A stretch of DNA of 64,000 bases from Micropruina sp. (lineage in GTDB: Bacteria > Actinomycetota > Actinomycetes > Propionibacteriales > Propionibacteriaceae): contig JADJTM010000001.1 of the NCBI GenBank assembly GCA_016711205.1, positions 1,178,001 to 1,242,000 on the forward strand, read 5' to 3'. The position numbers were made by a program, and so were the translations under genes. Positions 1-9,081 of the stretch are shown in pieces (positions within the stretch are counted from its first letter, which is position 1; every line of letters starts with the position of its first letter). Below the pieces are notes generated by a model. It had not been told where the DNA came from and searched no databases. It saw nothing but the letters and a program-made list of their open reading frames with translations.

Positions 1-187
1 CAAGCTGCAGGAACTCTTCAACGAGAATGCACCGGTGATTCCGCTGTTCCCCGGCCCGGAATGGGGCGCCTTCAACGACACCCGCTTTATCGGCTGGCCC
101 ACCGAGCAGAATCCGTACGCGAGCCTCAGTGCGCGCTCCGGCCGGACCGTGATGATCCTGACCAGCCTGGAACCACGCAAGGGCTGA
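1..187 (+). CDS. ABC transporter substrate-binding protein, C-terminal end (partial)
   Basis: Only the last 61 codons are present, reading in frame from base 2 to a TGA at 185-187. The fragment carries a pattern typical of the end of family 5 (oligopeptide/oligosaccharide) binding proteins, with APVIPLF followed by a short aromatic-rich tail. The identity rests mostly on position: it lies directly before two DppB/DppC-type permeases and two DppD/DppF-type ATPases on the same strand. It would be the extracytoplasmic receptor of this importer. The ligand cannot be read from the fragment; the GH32 enzyme at the operon end suggests fructo-oligosaccharides. Confidence 0.7.
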   Translation, partial: KLQELFNENAPVIPLFPGPEWGAFNDTRFIGWPTEQNPYASLSARSGRTVMILTSLEPRKG

Positions 188-206
188 CAACGGCCAACGA
201 GACTAG

Positions 207-235
207 GTGTGGACGTCCCATGTGGGCGTCCACAC
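207..235 (+). promoter_or_regulatory. Intercistronic hairpin after binding-protein gene
   Basis: Arms GTGTGGACG (207-215) and CGTCCACAC (227-235) pair perfectly. An inner CCCA/TGGG pair (217-220, 223-226) extends the stem. No T-run follows, so it is not a classic terminator. A stem-loop just after the binding-protein gene commonly protects that mRNA segment or partly stops transcription so that the receptor is made in excess; that role is inferred here. Confidence 0.55.
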
Positions 236-290
236 GATGGCTCAAGCTCCCCCAAAGCTTTCCATCCACCACCTTAATGAGGAGAGTCAC

Positions 291-1268
291 GTGCGTTTCA
301 TTCTCCGAAGGATCGGGTTCTACCTGATTGCCTTCTGGGTGTCCATCACCCTCAACTTCATGTTGCCCCGCTTCATGCCCGGCGACCCCATCTCGCGGAT
401 GCTGGCCCGTAGCCAGGACAAGATGAGTTCCGAACAGGTTCAGCAATTGCAAAAGTTGTTCGGATTGGACAATCGCCCGATCATGGAGCAGTACGTCAGC
501 TACATCGGTGACATGGTGACCGGCAACATGGGCGTCTCGATCTCACGATTCCCCACTCCGGTGACGGAGGTGATCGCGTCCCAGATCGGCTGGACGCTTT
601 TGTTGGGTTCAACCTCGTTGATCATCGCCGCCTTGCTGGGCAACCTGCTCGGGATCATCGCCGCCTGGCGGCGCGGAAGCGCTATGGACTCTGCGCTGCC
701 ACCCTTGCTGATCTTCATCGGGTCGTTCCCCTATTTCTGGCTGGCCATGGGTGCGCTGTACCTGTTCGGCATCGTTCTCGGCTGGTTCCCGTTAAGGCAC
801 GCCTACGACTCCGCACTCGACCCCGGGTTCACTTGGGCGTTCCTCAGCAGCGTCGGCTACCACCTGGTGCTGCCGGCCCTGACGATCGTCCTGGTGAGCA
901 TCGGTGGCTGGATGCTCGGCATGCGCAACACCATGATCGCCACCAACTCCGAGGACTACATCACAATGGCCGAGGCCAAGGGCCTCAAGCCGCAACGGAT
1001 CATGCTCAGGTACGCCGCCCGCAACGCCATGCTGCCGTCGGTCACCTCGTTCGGCATGGGTCTGGGCTTCGTGGTGGGTGGCGCGCTGCTCACGGAGACG
1101 GTCTTCGCCTATCCCGGTGTTGGCTACCAGCTGCTCGGCGCCGTCACCGGGCTGGACTACCCGCTGATGCAGGGCCTGTTCCTGATCATCACCGCAGCGG
1201 TCCTGCTAGCCAACCTTCTGGTCGACATCGTCTACGTACGACTCGATCCCCGCGTCCGCACCCACTGA
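291..1268 (+). CDS. Oligopeptide/oligosaccharide ABC transporter permease, DppB type
   Basis: This 325-residue inner-membrane permease starts at a GTG preceded by GAGGAGAG at 279-286; a longer in-frame reading from 207 lacks such a site. The N-terminus (RFILRRIGFYLIAFWVSI) is the first helix typical of DppB/OppB proteins, followed by a periplasmic segment with PGDP. The cytoplasmic EAA loop (MAEAKGLKPQRIMLRYAARN) contacts the ATPases, and the C-terminus has the family signature GGALLTETVFAYPGVG. It forms the channel with the next permease. Substrate is not visible in the sequence; context suggests oligo-fructosides. Confidence 0.92.
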   Translation: MRFILRRIGFYLIAFWVSITLNFMLPRFMPGDPISRMLARSQDKMSSEQVQQLQKLFGLDNRPIMEQYVSYIGDMVTGNMGVSISRFPTPVTEVIASQIGWTLLLGSTSLIIAALLGNLLGIIAAWRRGSAMDSALPPLLIFIGSFPYFWLAMGALYLFGIVLGWFPLRHAYDSALDPGFTWAFLSSVGYHLVLPALTIVLVSIGGWMLGMRNTMIATNSEDYITMAEAKGLKPQRIMLRYAARNAMLPSVTSFGMGLGFVVGGALLTETVFAYPGVGYQLLGAVTGLDYPLMQGLFLIITAAVLLANLLVDIVYVRLDPRVRTH

Positions 1269-1277
1269 GGGGCATTC

Positions 1278-2231
1278 ATGACAACTCCAATCACGACCGC
1301 CACCACCGAAGCCGTCAAACCCGCCCGCGTGTCGACACGATCGCGGTCAGGCCTGCTGCATGGGCTGATGACCAACCCAAAGGCAATGCTCGGCGCGATC
1401 ATCCTGATCGTCTTCATCCTGCTTGCCCTGCTCGCTCCCGTCATCTTCCCGGGCAACCCGTCTCGGATCACCGCCATGGCCTCGCAAGAACCATCGGCGG
1501 CGCACTGGCTGGGCACCACCGCGAAGGGCCAGGACGTCCTGGCGCTGACCATCCACGGCAGCCGGATGTCCCTGTTCGTCGGCCTGATCGTCGGCGTCAT
1601 GTCCACCATCATCGGCATCCTGGTCGGCCTCACCTCGGCCTACTTCGGCAAATTCGTCGACGAGATTCTCTCGGCGGTTACGAACATCTTCCTGCTTATC
1701 CCGGGCCTCCCGCTGCTGGTCATCCTGGCCGCTTTCCTTCCGCCCGGCGTCGGCACGGTGATCTTCGTCCTGATCCTCACCGGGTGGGCCGGCTCGGCCC
1801 GGGTGCTGCGTAGCCAGGCCTTGTCGATCAGGTCAAAGGACTTCGTCGCGGCATCCCAGGTGACCGGCGATCGAGCCGGCTGGATTATGGCACGTGAAAT
1901 CCTGCCCAACATGGCGTCGATCGTGATGGGCACCCTGTTGGGCTGCATCATCGGCGCCATCGGCGCCCAGGCCGGGCTCGAGTTCCTCGGCCTGGGGGAC
2001 ACCTCCACCGTGTCGTGGGGCACCAACCTCTACTGGGCGGGCAATGAGGGCTCGCTGCTGACGGGAGCCTGGTGGGTCTTCATTCCATCCGGCCTGTGCA
2101 TAGCCCTGGTCGCGTTCGCACTGAGCCTGTTCAACTACGCGGTGGACGAGGTCACCAACCCTCGGCTGCGCACCGTGGCTAAGAAGCGTTCGGTCAGTGC
2201 ACCGCTGGCCGGCGCAAAGGAGACAGCATGA
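1278..2231 (+). CDS. Oligopeptide/oligosaccharide ABC transporter permease, DppC type
   Basis: This 317-residue permease begins nine bases after the DppB-type gene and overlaps the following ATPase gene by ATGA. It has the DppC layout: a cytoplasmic N-terminal tail, a first helix around residues 39-58, a large extracytoplasmic segment with HWLGTTAKGQDV, then five further helices. The EAA loop is VAASQVTGDRAGWIMAREIL. The GLEFLGLGD motif near the C-terminal third is typical of the family. It pairs with the upstream permease as the heterodimeric channel. Confidence 0.92.
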   Translation: MTTPITTATTEAVKPARVSTRSRSGLLHGLMTNPKAMLGAIILIVFILLALLAPVIFPGNPSRITAMASQEPSAAHWLGTTAKGQDVLALTIHGSRMSLFVGLIVGVMSTIIGILVGLTSAYFGKFVDEILSAVTNIFLLIPGLPLLVILAAFLPPGVGTVIFVLILTGWAGSARVLRSQALSIRSKDFVAASQVTGDRAGWIMAREILPNMASIVMGTLLGCIIGAIGAQAGLEFLGLGDTSTVSWGTNLYWAGNEGSLLTGAWWVFIPSGLCIALVAFALSLFNYAVDEVTNPRLRTVAKKRSVSAPLAGAKETA

Positions 2232-3175
2232 GCAACGACAAACTTCTCGACATCAAGAATCTCACCGTCCAATACCGAGGTGATGTGCGCACCACCACGG
2301 CGGTCGACGATGTCTCGTTCGGCATCGCGGAGGGAGAGATTTTCGGCCTCGCCGGCGAATCAGGCTGTGGCAAGTCGACGATCGCGAACACCATCCTGCG
2401 GCTGCTCAAGTACCCAGCCGAAGTGGCCGGGGGCAGCATCATGTTCAACGGACGCGACGTGCTGGCACTCAACGGCGAGGAGCTTCGCCAGTTCCGCTGG
2501 CGTGAGGTGGCGATGGTCTTCCAGTCGGCCATGAACTCACTGAACCCGGTACTGACCATCGGTGAGCAGATGCGCGACATCTTCACCGCCCACCTGCCGG
2601 TGACCAAGCGGGAGGCGGATGCGCGTTGCGGCGAGCTGCTCGAAATGGTCCAGATCGACCAGGGCCGGCTCAAGTCGTTCCCCCATCAGTTGTCCGGCGG
2701 CATGCGGCAACGGGTCGTGATCGCGATGGCAGTCGCGCTGCGGCCAAGGATGTTGATCCTGGACGAGCCAACCACCGCGCTGGACGTCGTGGTGCAGCAA
2801 GAGATCATGGCCGAGATCAAGACCCTCCAGGCGGAACTGGGCTTTTCGGTGTTGTTCATCACCCATGACATGTCGCTGATGGTCGAGCTTTCGCACCAAA
2901 TGGCGGTGATGTATAGCGGCCGGATCGTTGAACAGGGCCCGGCCAGCACGCTCCATCACAGGGCCGCCCACCTCTACACCCGCGCCCTGATGAACGCCTT
3001 CCCGCCGATCACTGGGGAACGCGTTGAACTGCGAGGGCTCGGTGAGGGCGTCCGCCTGAGGAGAATCGACAATCTCGCGCCGGTCGGGCCCAACCACTGG
3101 GCGGCACCGATCAGCGATGAGGATCGGATGAGTTTGGCGCAACAGAGCACAGGAGCCGAGGGAGGCCAACAATGA
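2228..3175 (+). CDS. ABC transporter ATP-binding protein, DppD type
   Basis: This 315-residue ATPase energises the importer. Walker A is GESGCGKST (about residues 43-51), the ABC signature is LSGGMRQRV, Walker B is MLILDEPTTALD, and the H-loop lies in FITHDMS. The C-terminal extension after about residue 250 (PPITGERVELRGL...) is the oligopeptide-transporter domain. It overlaps its neighbours by ATGA on both sides, indicating translational coupling across the operon. Confidence 0.93.
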   Translation: MSNDKLLDIKNLTVQYRGDVRTTTAVDDVSFGIAEGEIFGLAGESGCGKSTIANTILRLLKYPAEVAGGSIMFNGRDVLALNGEELRQFRWREVAMVFQSAMNSLNPVLTIGEQMRDIFTAHLPVTKREADARCGELLEMVQIDQGRLKSFPHQLSGGMRQRVVIAMAVALRPRMLILDEPTTALDVVVQQEIMAEIKTLQAELGFSVLFITHDMSLMVELSHQMAVMYSGRIVEQGPASTLHHRAAHLYTRALMNAFPPITGERVELRGLGEGVRLRRIDNLAPVGPNHWAAPISDEDRMSLAQQSTGAEGGQQ

Positions 3176-4209
3176 CCGCAACCACAACCACCACCGCAAC
3201 CCCCATTCTCGAGACCCGTGCTCTGGTCAAGGAGTTTCAGCAGGGCGGGTTCCTCTCCAAGCGGATGCTGCGGGCGCTGGGTGGGGTCGATGTCAGCATC
3301 CAGCCCGGCGAAATCCTGGCCCTGGTTGGCGAGTCGGGATCCGGCAAAAGCACGCTGGCCCGCTGTATCGCCCGGCTGGAGAAGCCCACCTCCGGTCAAA
3401 TCCTGCTCGACGGCGTGGACGTGTTGACCACGGAGAAGGGCCATGCCAGCCGCGAGTACCGCGGCCGGCTGCAGATGGTTTTCCAGGATCCGTTCGGGTC
3501 GCTCAATCCGGTCCACCGCATCTCGCACTTCCTCGAACGGGCGATTCGCAACCAGGAGCGGCTGACCGGTGCCGCGCTGGAGGAGCGCTTGGAATCGCTG
3601 ATGGCAAGGGTGGACCTCGACGCGAACATGCTCGCCAGCTACCCGCACGAGCTGTCGGGTGGTCAACGCCAGCGGGTCGCCATCGCGCGGGCGCTGGCCG
3701 TCGACCCGAAGGTGATCCTGGCTGATGAGCCGACATCGATGCTGGACGTGTCGGTGCGGATCGGGGTGCTCAACTTGATGCGCGCACTGCGCGACGACAA
3801 GGGCATCGCGATGATCTACATCACCCACGACCTGGCCAGTGCACGCTACCTGGCCGATCGGATCGCCGTCCTGTTCGCCGGTGAACTGGTGGAGGAAGGC
3901 GAGTCGCTAGAGATACTGGCCAACCCGGCCCACCCATACACCGAACTGCTCGTCTCGGCCGTACCGGATCCGGACCGGGCCGGCAGTTACGACCCGGAAC
4001 GCCGGGCCCAGCTGCGCCAACGGGTACTGGCTGCGGACAGTTGCCCCTTCGACGGAGACCCGGGCAACCCGTGCTCGCGCACCGAGCCGGTCCGCCATCG
4101 GGTGGGAGATGCTGGCCTGCGTCATCTTGTCCGATGCCACCTGTACCGCCCTGCGACCGCGGCCGGAGCCAATGCCCTTGTGCCGACCGTGGAGGATGTT
4201 GCATCGTGA
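3172..4209 (+). CDS. ABC transporter ATP-binding protein, DppF type
   Basis: This second ATPase (345 residues) pairs with the preceding one. It has Walker A GESGSGKST, signature LSGGQRQRV and Walker B VILADEPTSMLD. The C-terminal region has a cysteine-bearing segment (SCPFDGDPGNPC) as in oligopeptide-type ATPases. The N-terminus has a short Thr-rich leader. It is followed after 52 bases by the GH32 gene on the same strand, so import and hydrolysis are probably co-transcribed. Confidence 0.92.
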   Translation: MTATTTTTATPILETRALVKEFQQGGFLSKRMLRALGGVDVSIQPGEILALVGESGSGKSTLARCIARLEKPTSGQILLDGVDVLTTEKGHASREYRGRLQMVFQDPFGSLNPVHRISHFLERAIRNQERLTGAALEERLESLMARVDLDANMLASYPHELSGGQRQRVAIARALAVDPKVILADEPTSMLDVSVRIGVLNLMRALRDDKGIAMIYITHDLASARYLADRIAVLFAGELVEEGESLEILANPAHPYTELLVSAVPDPDRAGSYDPERRAQLRQRVLAADSCPFDGDPGNPCSRTEPVRHRVGDAGLRHLVRCHLYRPATAAGANALVPTVEDVAS

Positions 4210-4261
4210 CGTCTCGGGCACTTCACCGCCCGACACACTTCCGCCCGCTACGGAGAGCACC

Positions 4262-5536
4262 ATGATTCAGCAGCAATACGACCACCTTCGAACTGACCTT
4301 CCGATCCGCCCGCGCCTGCACATCCATCCCGCGCACGGATGGCTGAACGACCCTAACGGGTTGTGTCGGATCGACGGTCGTTACCACGTCTTCTACCAGC
4401 ACAATCCCGATGGCCCGCACCACACGAACATCCATTGGGCGCACGTCAGCTCGCCAGATCTGATCCATTGGAGCGACGAGCCCATCGCGCTGACCCCAGT
4501 CGTCGGCAGCCTTAACGCCCAGGGCTGCTGGTCGGGTTGTGTGGTCGACGACGGCGGAGTGCCGACCGCGGTCTACACCGCCGTGCTCGACGCACCGCAC
4601 AACGCGGTCGTAGCCGTGGCCCGCACCGACCGCACGCTGCGCTCGTGGGTTCTGGATCCGGTCGGCAAGATCGGCAAGCCGGACGATCCGGGCGTCACCG
4701 AGGTCCGCGACCCGTTCCTCTTCACCCTCGATGGCCGACGGTACGCCGTCCAGGGTGCCGGCGATCCGTTCGGTGTCCCGCAATTGCTCCTCTACTCATG
4801 CGATGACCTCGACACGTGGGAGCAGCTGGGGCCGCTGCTGACCCTCGACGACCCGATTGCCGCCGAGCTGGCGCAGGCGAACATTTGGGAGTGCCCGAAC
4901 CTGTTTCGGCTGGGTGATCGATGGGTGATCATCTTGTCGCTGTGGCGGCACTCAGACGCCGACCAGCCGTTGTGTGGCGTGCGCTATTTGGTCGGCGATC
5001 TTATTCCGTCGGGAGACGGCATGCGCTTCATCGCCCAAGGGGGCGGAATCGTCGACGACGGTGACACCTTCTACGCACCGCAGGTGCTGGTGGACGCCAA
5101 CCGTGTGCTGCTGTGGGGTTGGGCATGGGAAGGGGCCGACCGCTCGGTGGTCGAGATCGAGGCCGGGGGCTGGGCGGGGACGTTGACCTTCCCCCGGGAA
5201 CTGGGCCTGTCTGGCGACCTGTTGGTCAGTCGTCCGGCCGCCGAACTCGTCGGCCTGCGCACGGAGCAGTTGGACCCTGGGGCCGATGGGGTGGTCGAGG
5301 CAAGTGCGTTCGACGTGGTCGCCGAGGGCGCCGTCGAACTGGCTCTTGTCGATCCCGAGCTTGGGACGCGCGAGGTGGTTGCCAAGACCACGGGGGCGGC
5401 ACAACTGCTCGTCGACGGCTCGATCGTTGAGGTGTTCGGTTCAGGAGCCTCGGCGACTTCGCGGCACTATCCGAAGACCACCAGCCATTGGCAGATCCGG
5501 TCCGCCGCGCCGTACCGGGTGTGGGCCCTTGGCTGA
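4262..5536 (+). CDS. GH32 beta-fructosidase (sucrose/levan/inulin-type hydrolase)
   Basis: This 424-residue glycoside hydrolase family 32 enzyme has the three family motifs: WLNDPNG (nucleophile Asp30), VRDP (transition-state stabiliser Asp150) and WECPN (acid/base Glu210). A C-terminal beta-sandwich follows, ending with a VDGSIVEVFG segment typical of the family. The ATG at 4262 is preceded by GGAGAG at 4252-4257. No signal peptide is visible, so it acts in the cytoplasm on imported substrate. The adjacent ABC importer suggests uptake of short fructosides. Whether it prefers sucrose, kestose or levan fragments cannot be decided from sequence. Confidence 0.93.
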   Translation: MIQQQYDHLRTDLPIRPRLHIHPAHGWLNDPNGLCRIDGRYHVFYQHNPDGPHHTNIHWAHVSSPDLIHWSDEPIALTPVVGSLNAQGCWSGCVVDDGGVPTAVYTAVLDAPHNAVVAVARTDRTLRSWVLDPVGKIGKPDDPGVTEVRDPFLFTLDGRRYAVQGAGDPFGVPQLLLYSCDDLDTWEQLGPLLTLDDPIAAELAQANIWECPNLFRLGDRWVIILSLWRHSDADQPLCGVRYLVGDLIPSGDGMRFIAQGGGIVDDGDTFYAPQVLVDANRVLLWGWAWEGADRSVVEIEAGGWAGTLTFPRELGLSGDLLVSRPAAELVGLRTEQLDPGADGVVEASAFDVVAEGAVELALVDPELGTREVVAKTTGAAQLLVDGSIVEVFGSGASATSRHYPKTTSHWQIRSAAPYRVWALG

Positions 5537-5539
5537 GCC

Positions 5540-6523
5540 TTGACGAACCGGCTTGTGATCGCCGCAGTGGCCGCCGGGGTGCTGAAGCTGGCGGGCGCGC
5601 CGGACTGGCTTGTGTTTTCGGCCGCAAGTGTCGCGGCGGTGATTCCAGCATGGACGACGGCGGTTCGGTCTCAGCTGGAACAACGCCAGAAGGCAGCTGT
5701 GGAGCAGCGAAGAGCGACCGCCCGGCGCCGCGGGGCCGGGTCGTCTGGTGCGGGACTATTCATCGTCTGAGTTGCGTGTTCATGTTGGGATTCGGCAGGA
5801 CGTGCCCTACGTCGAGCGCGACGTTGAACCGGAGATCGTGTCTGGATCAAGTGGGAGCGGCGGGTATTGGTCGTCGGCCCGTCGATGGCAGGCAAGGCGA
5901 GACTGGCCCTGTCTGCGGCGAAGGCGACTGTGGGGCAGTCCGTGCTGGTTGTGCCGGCAGACGGGAAGAGCATTCATGACGACCTGGCGGCTGGCACCCA
6001 GTTCTCCAACGTGGTGGTGTGGTTGGACGATTTTGAGCGGTACGTGGGCGATGGCGGGTTGAGCGCCGCCGATCTGACCACCCTGTGCGAATCAGGAGCC
6101 GTTACGGTGGTGGCAACCATCAGGGCCAGCGAGTACGACAAGCTCCAACCGCGTGGCGACATCAAACCCATCGGTTGGGAGGTCCCTGGCTGGTTCGGCG
6201 ATCCGGTCTGGTTGACCAAATGGTCCGACGCGGAGCTAGATCGAGTGGGTGAGACCCGGGCCGGTTCGTCGGTGCTGAGCGATGCCCGCAAGTACGGCCC
6301 GTCCGCCTATCTGGGCGGGGTGCCGCTGGTGCGGCATCAACTTGGCATCGGTGAGGTCGAGCATCCCGAAGGGTTCGCCGTGGTTCGCGTCACGTCGGAT
6401 TAGAGGCGGGCTGGCATGGACAAGCCGATCAGCCTGGCCGACCTACTCGACGTGTTGCCAGCGTACGTTCCGCCAAAGCACCTGGTGAGCGTTGACGACC
6501 AGGCCACCATGGGGTTGTCATAG
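5540..6523 (+). pseudogene. Membrane-anchored P-loop NTPase, frameshifted with in-frame amber
   Basis: Three pieces in different frames join into one protein. A TTG-started N-terminus has a hydrophobic helix and a basic coiled region (5540 to about 5745). A short block with VPYVERDVEPE follows. The NTPase core then reads VLVVGPSMAGKARLA (Walker A) and VVVWLDDFERYV (Walker B-like), to TSD-stop at 6401-6403. Reading through that TAG continues as RRAGMDKPISLADLL in the same frame to 6523; relatives as I remember them have Trp at this site, so TGG to TAG is likely. Related actinobacterial NTPases continue into helical repeats, which are not readable here. Confidence 0.65.
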
Positions 6524-6897
6524 GCGCTTCAGCGGCGCGGGACGTCCCGTCGCTGCTGCGGTGGCGGAGCGAACGCGATGGCTGAGCTGGTTTCGGTGTT
6601 GGAGACCGGCTACCGCGAGGGGTGATCAGCCTCGCCGAGCAGCTGTTGCTGCTGGATGTGGTGGCGGCTGCATCGCAACCGGCCCTGTCGTGGTCCAATG
6701 GCGCCTCCTCGGCGCTGTGGGGACCGGCGGTACGAGTGGGTCGGGTGCGCGTTGGGGTGACCGGCCGGACTGTGCGCCGCCGTCGAGGCTCTGGCCGCCC
6801 ATTGCGGGATGCATCGCAGGTTCGCATGACTGATGTCCGAATCGGCTCCCTCCGATGGCATCTGGTGGATGAGACCGGCAAAAGGGGGGTGACCGTG

Positions 6898-7098
6898 ATG
6901 AGCCACATCGACCAGGCATCGGAGCTTCTCACTCAGATCGCCAGCGAGCAGCGTGTGGTCGACAGGTTGTGTCAGACCACCGAGCAGTTGCGTCTGATTC
7001 AGCAGGCTAAGCGTGACTTGACGAATCTGACCCAGGAGCAGATCCGGGACGCCTTCGAGCGTCGGCATGCCCTATTGGGCGGCGGTGAACGGGGATGA
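6898..7098 (+). CDS. Small coiled-coil protein of the conjugation cluster
   Basis: A 66-residue, mostly helical, polar protein (MSHIDQASELLTQIASEQ...) rich in Gln and Glu, ending GGGERG. The ATG at 6898 follows a GGGGGG stretch and the stop overlaps the next start (ATGA, 7095-7098), implying coupling with the ParA-like gene. I do not recognise the family. The open frame extends upstream to 6622, but that part has no gene-like character. Frames between 6524 and 6897 hold broken fragments, such as ISLAEQLLLLDVV, likely to be 3' remains of the preceding NTPase. Confidence 0.5.
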   Translation: MSHIDQASELLTQIASEQRVVDRLCQTTEQLRLIQQAKRDLTNLTQEQIRDAFERRHALLGGGERG

Positions 7099-7876
7099 CC
7101 CGAGCGGTGGCGATCGATGAGCTGCGGGCGGCGTATCAGGCGGTGCAGTCGGGAGTGTTCCGCACCGCAACGCTGGCAGCCTCAGCCACGCCAGCGTCCG
7201 CGTCGGAACCGTCGGTGCGGTCGCGGTGGGAGCCGTCGGGCCGGGTGCTGCTGGTGGCCGGATGCATGGGTTCGGCGGGCGCTTCGACGGTGGCGTTGCT
7301 GCTCGCTACAGCCCTGGGGGATGCCCGGGTGGTGGAGTGCTGCACGGTGACGTCCTCGGGTTGTGCGGCGCTGCCAACGCCGAGTTGGGCACGGTGGGCG
7401 GCTGGGTGCGCGGCAGCCGCGACCGAGTGGTAATCGAGCGGCGCGGTGACCGGATTCCCTCGCGGCCGCCCTTCCGGTGCCGGCGGACTCCGATAAGCGG
7501 CACACGGTGCTGGACAACTCCATCGACATCGACCTGCTGGCCAGCGACCCGGGTTGGCTGGGGAAGCAGTTCCGCACCGCCGCCGAGGTGGTGCTGGTCA
7601 GCCGGGCCAGCGTGCCGGGGTTGCGCCGGCTGGACGCCGCAGCTGCTTGGCGCCGAGCGTGCCGTGGCGGTGGTGATCGGCAGCAAACGGTGGCCGAAAG
7701 CGTTGGAGCAGGCGGCGAGCCCGGCGGTGCGCAGGCTGCGTGCCGAGGGCCGGCTGTTTTGTCTCCCGACCGTGCCGGGCCTGGCGATGGCTGGTCTCAC
7801 CCCTGAACCGTTACCGGCGGCCATCGTGGCTGCCGCCTCCGACCTGGTCACCTTCTGGAAAGGAACCCGTTCATGA
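7095..7876 (+). pseudogene. ParA/MinD-like ATPase of the conjugation cluster, three frameshifts
   Basis: The product is readable only by switching frames three times, at about 7350, 7455 and 7645. Joined, it has a deviant Walker A (VAGCMGSAGASTVALLLA), then VVECC, a DNSIDIDLLASDPGWL block, a VVLVSRASVPGLRRLD block and a C-terminal AVAVVIGSKRWPKALEQA segment ending FWKGTRS. The order fits the ATPase-like proteins found before the membrane genes of actinobacterial ICEs. Its 3' end overlaps the next ATG by four bases. The number of breaks argues for decay or poor base calling. Confidence 0.6.
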
Positions 7877-8217
7877 CCAGCCTGACAACCTCCGCTGTGG
7901 TGCTGTCCAGCGCTGCGGCCCGATCGATCGGCGCTCTCCACCCGTTGCTGGTGCCGCTCGACATTTGCCCGACGGCACCGCCGGGGGCACAGAAGTACGC
8001 CGACCAGATCACCGGCTATGTGCTGTGGGGCGTGATCTCGCTGTTCCTGGTTGGTGTGGTGGTGTCGGTCGGCGCGATCGTGGCCGGCCGGGTGTTCAAC
8101 ATGCCGCACGCCTCCAAGTACGGGGTGGTCGGCATCTTCGTCGTGCTGCTGGCCGTCATCGCCTACCTGGTCGCGCCGGGCATCGTTCAGACGATGCTGG
8201 GCGCGGGCTGCGTATAA
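7873..8217 (+). CDS. Two-helix membrane protein of the conjugation cluster
   Basis: An intact 114-residue protein starting at ATG 7873 inside the ATGA overlap with the preceding gene, after AAAGGA. It has a hydrophobic N-terminal stretch, a short loop with DICPTAPPGAQKYADQ, and two strong transmembrane helices (about residues 48-70 and 83-103). The layout recalls small pilin-like or channel proteins of type IV secretion-like clusters, but the sequence alone does not prove that. It is one of the few undamaged genes of this module. Confidence 0.65.
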   Translation: MTSLTTSAVVLSSAAARSIGALHPLLVPLDICPTAPPGAQKYADQITGYVLWGVISLFLVGVVVSVGAIVAGRVFNMPHASKYGVVGIFVVLLAVIAYLVAPGIVQTMLGAGCV

Positions 8218-8230
8218 GGGTCTGGGTCGC

Positions 8231-9081
8231 ATGTTCGGTCGAGGGGGGCGGCGCCGCACGCAACGCCGGGGGTCGGACCAGTGGGTGGCTGTGCAGCCGT
8301 GGGACCGGCAACGGCTGCTGCTGCTGTTCGGGGCGGTCGCTGCAACCGGGATGTTGCTGGTCACCGGGTTGGGGTTCGCGGTGGGGTACGCGCTGGCCGA
8401 CCCGGCGCCGGCCCCGTCGGCGGTGGCGGGACCGGCCGAGCGGCCCGGGCGGGCGGGGAATGTTCGTGACGCCATCGCGGCCGCACCGATGCTGGTGGTG
8501 GGCCGCTCGGCAGCGTTCACCCCGGACGCCAGCACCGTGCAGGCCGGCGTCATTGAGGTGCCGGTCGCCACCGTCACTTGGGTCCGGCGAATGTGCCGTC
8601 GGGCTTCCCGCGCACCCCTGAGGGGGCGGTGGGGCAGTTGGCGGCGATCGAGAAGACGGTGCTGGAAACGATGAGTCTGTTGGCGGCTCGGGCGGTGCAC
8701 ACCGCCTGGGTGGCGCCGGGTGGGCCCTCCTTCGAGCAATGGGAGTTGACCCGAAACGTGCAGGCATTCCTGACCTCAGCGAAGCAGTCCGGCACCGAGA
8801 AGGACATCACCACCTTGGTCAGTGTCACTCCGGCTGCTGGCTTGGTGAAGGGCACCGACGGCCCGGATTGGACGTTGGCCTGCGTGCTGGTTGATGTGCG
8901 GGCGGCGATCAGTGTGGAGTCCCGGATGGGCTACGGCCTGTGTGCACCGATGGAGTGGACACAGGACCGCTGGCGCCTGGCCGCAGGCGAGGTTGCGGCG
9001 CCAGCGCCGTCGACCTGGCCAGGTTCGGCGTTGGCGGCGCGGGCCGGCTGGCTCACCTGGCGCGAGCAGGAGGACGGCTGA
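8231..9081 (+). pseudogene. Membrane-anchored exported conjugation protein, one frameshift
   Basis: The first part (ATG 8231) has a basic N-terminus, one transmembrane helix (LLLLFGAVAATGMLLVTGLG) and a linker ending PVATVT. One base later the frame changes at about 8575 and the protein continues LGPANVPSGFPRTPEGAVGQ to a TGA at 9079-9081. The restored junction VATVT-GPANVPSGFPRTPEGA resembles the conserved core I know from actinobacterial ICE proteins of this position. The C-terminal domain is soluble, ends REQEDG, and its stop abuts the next ATG. The single shift could be a base-calling error. Confidence 0.65.
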
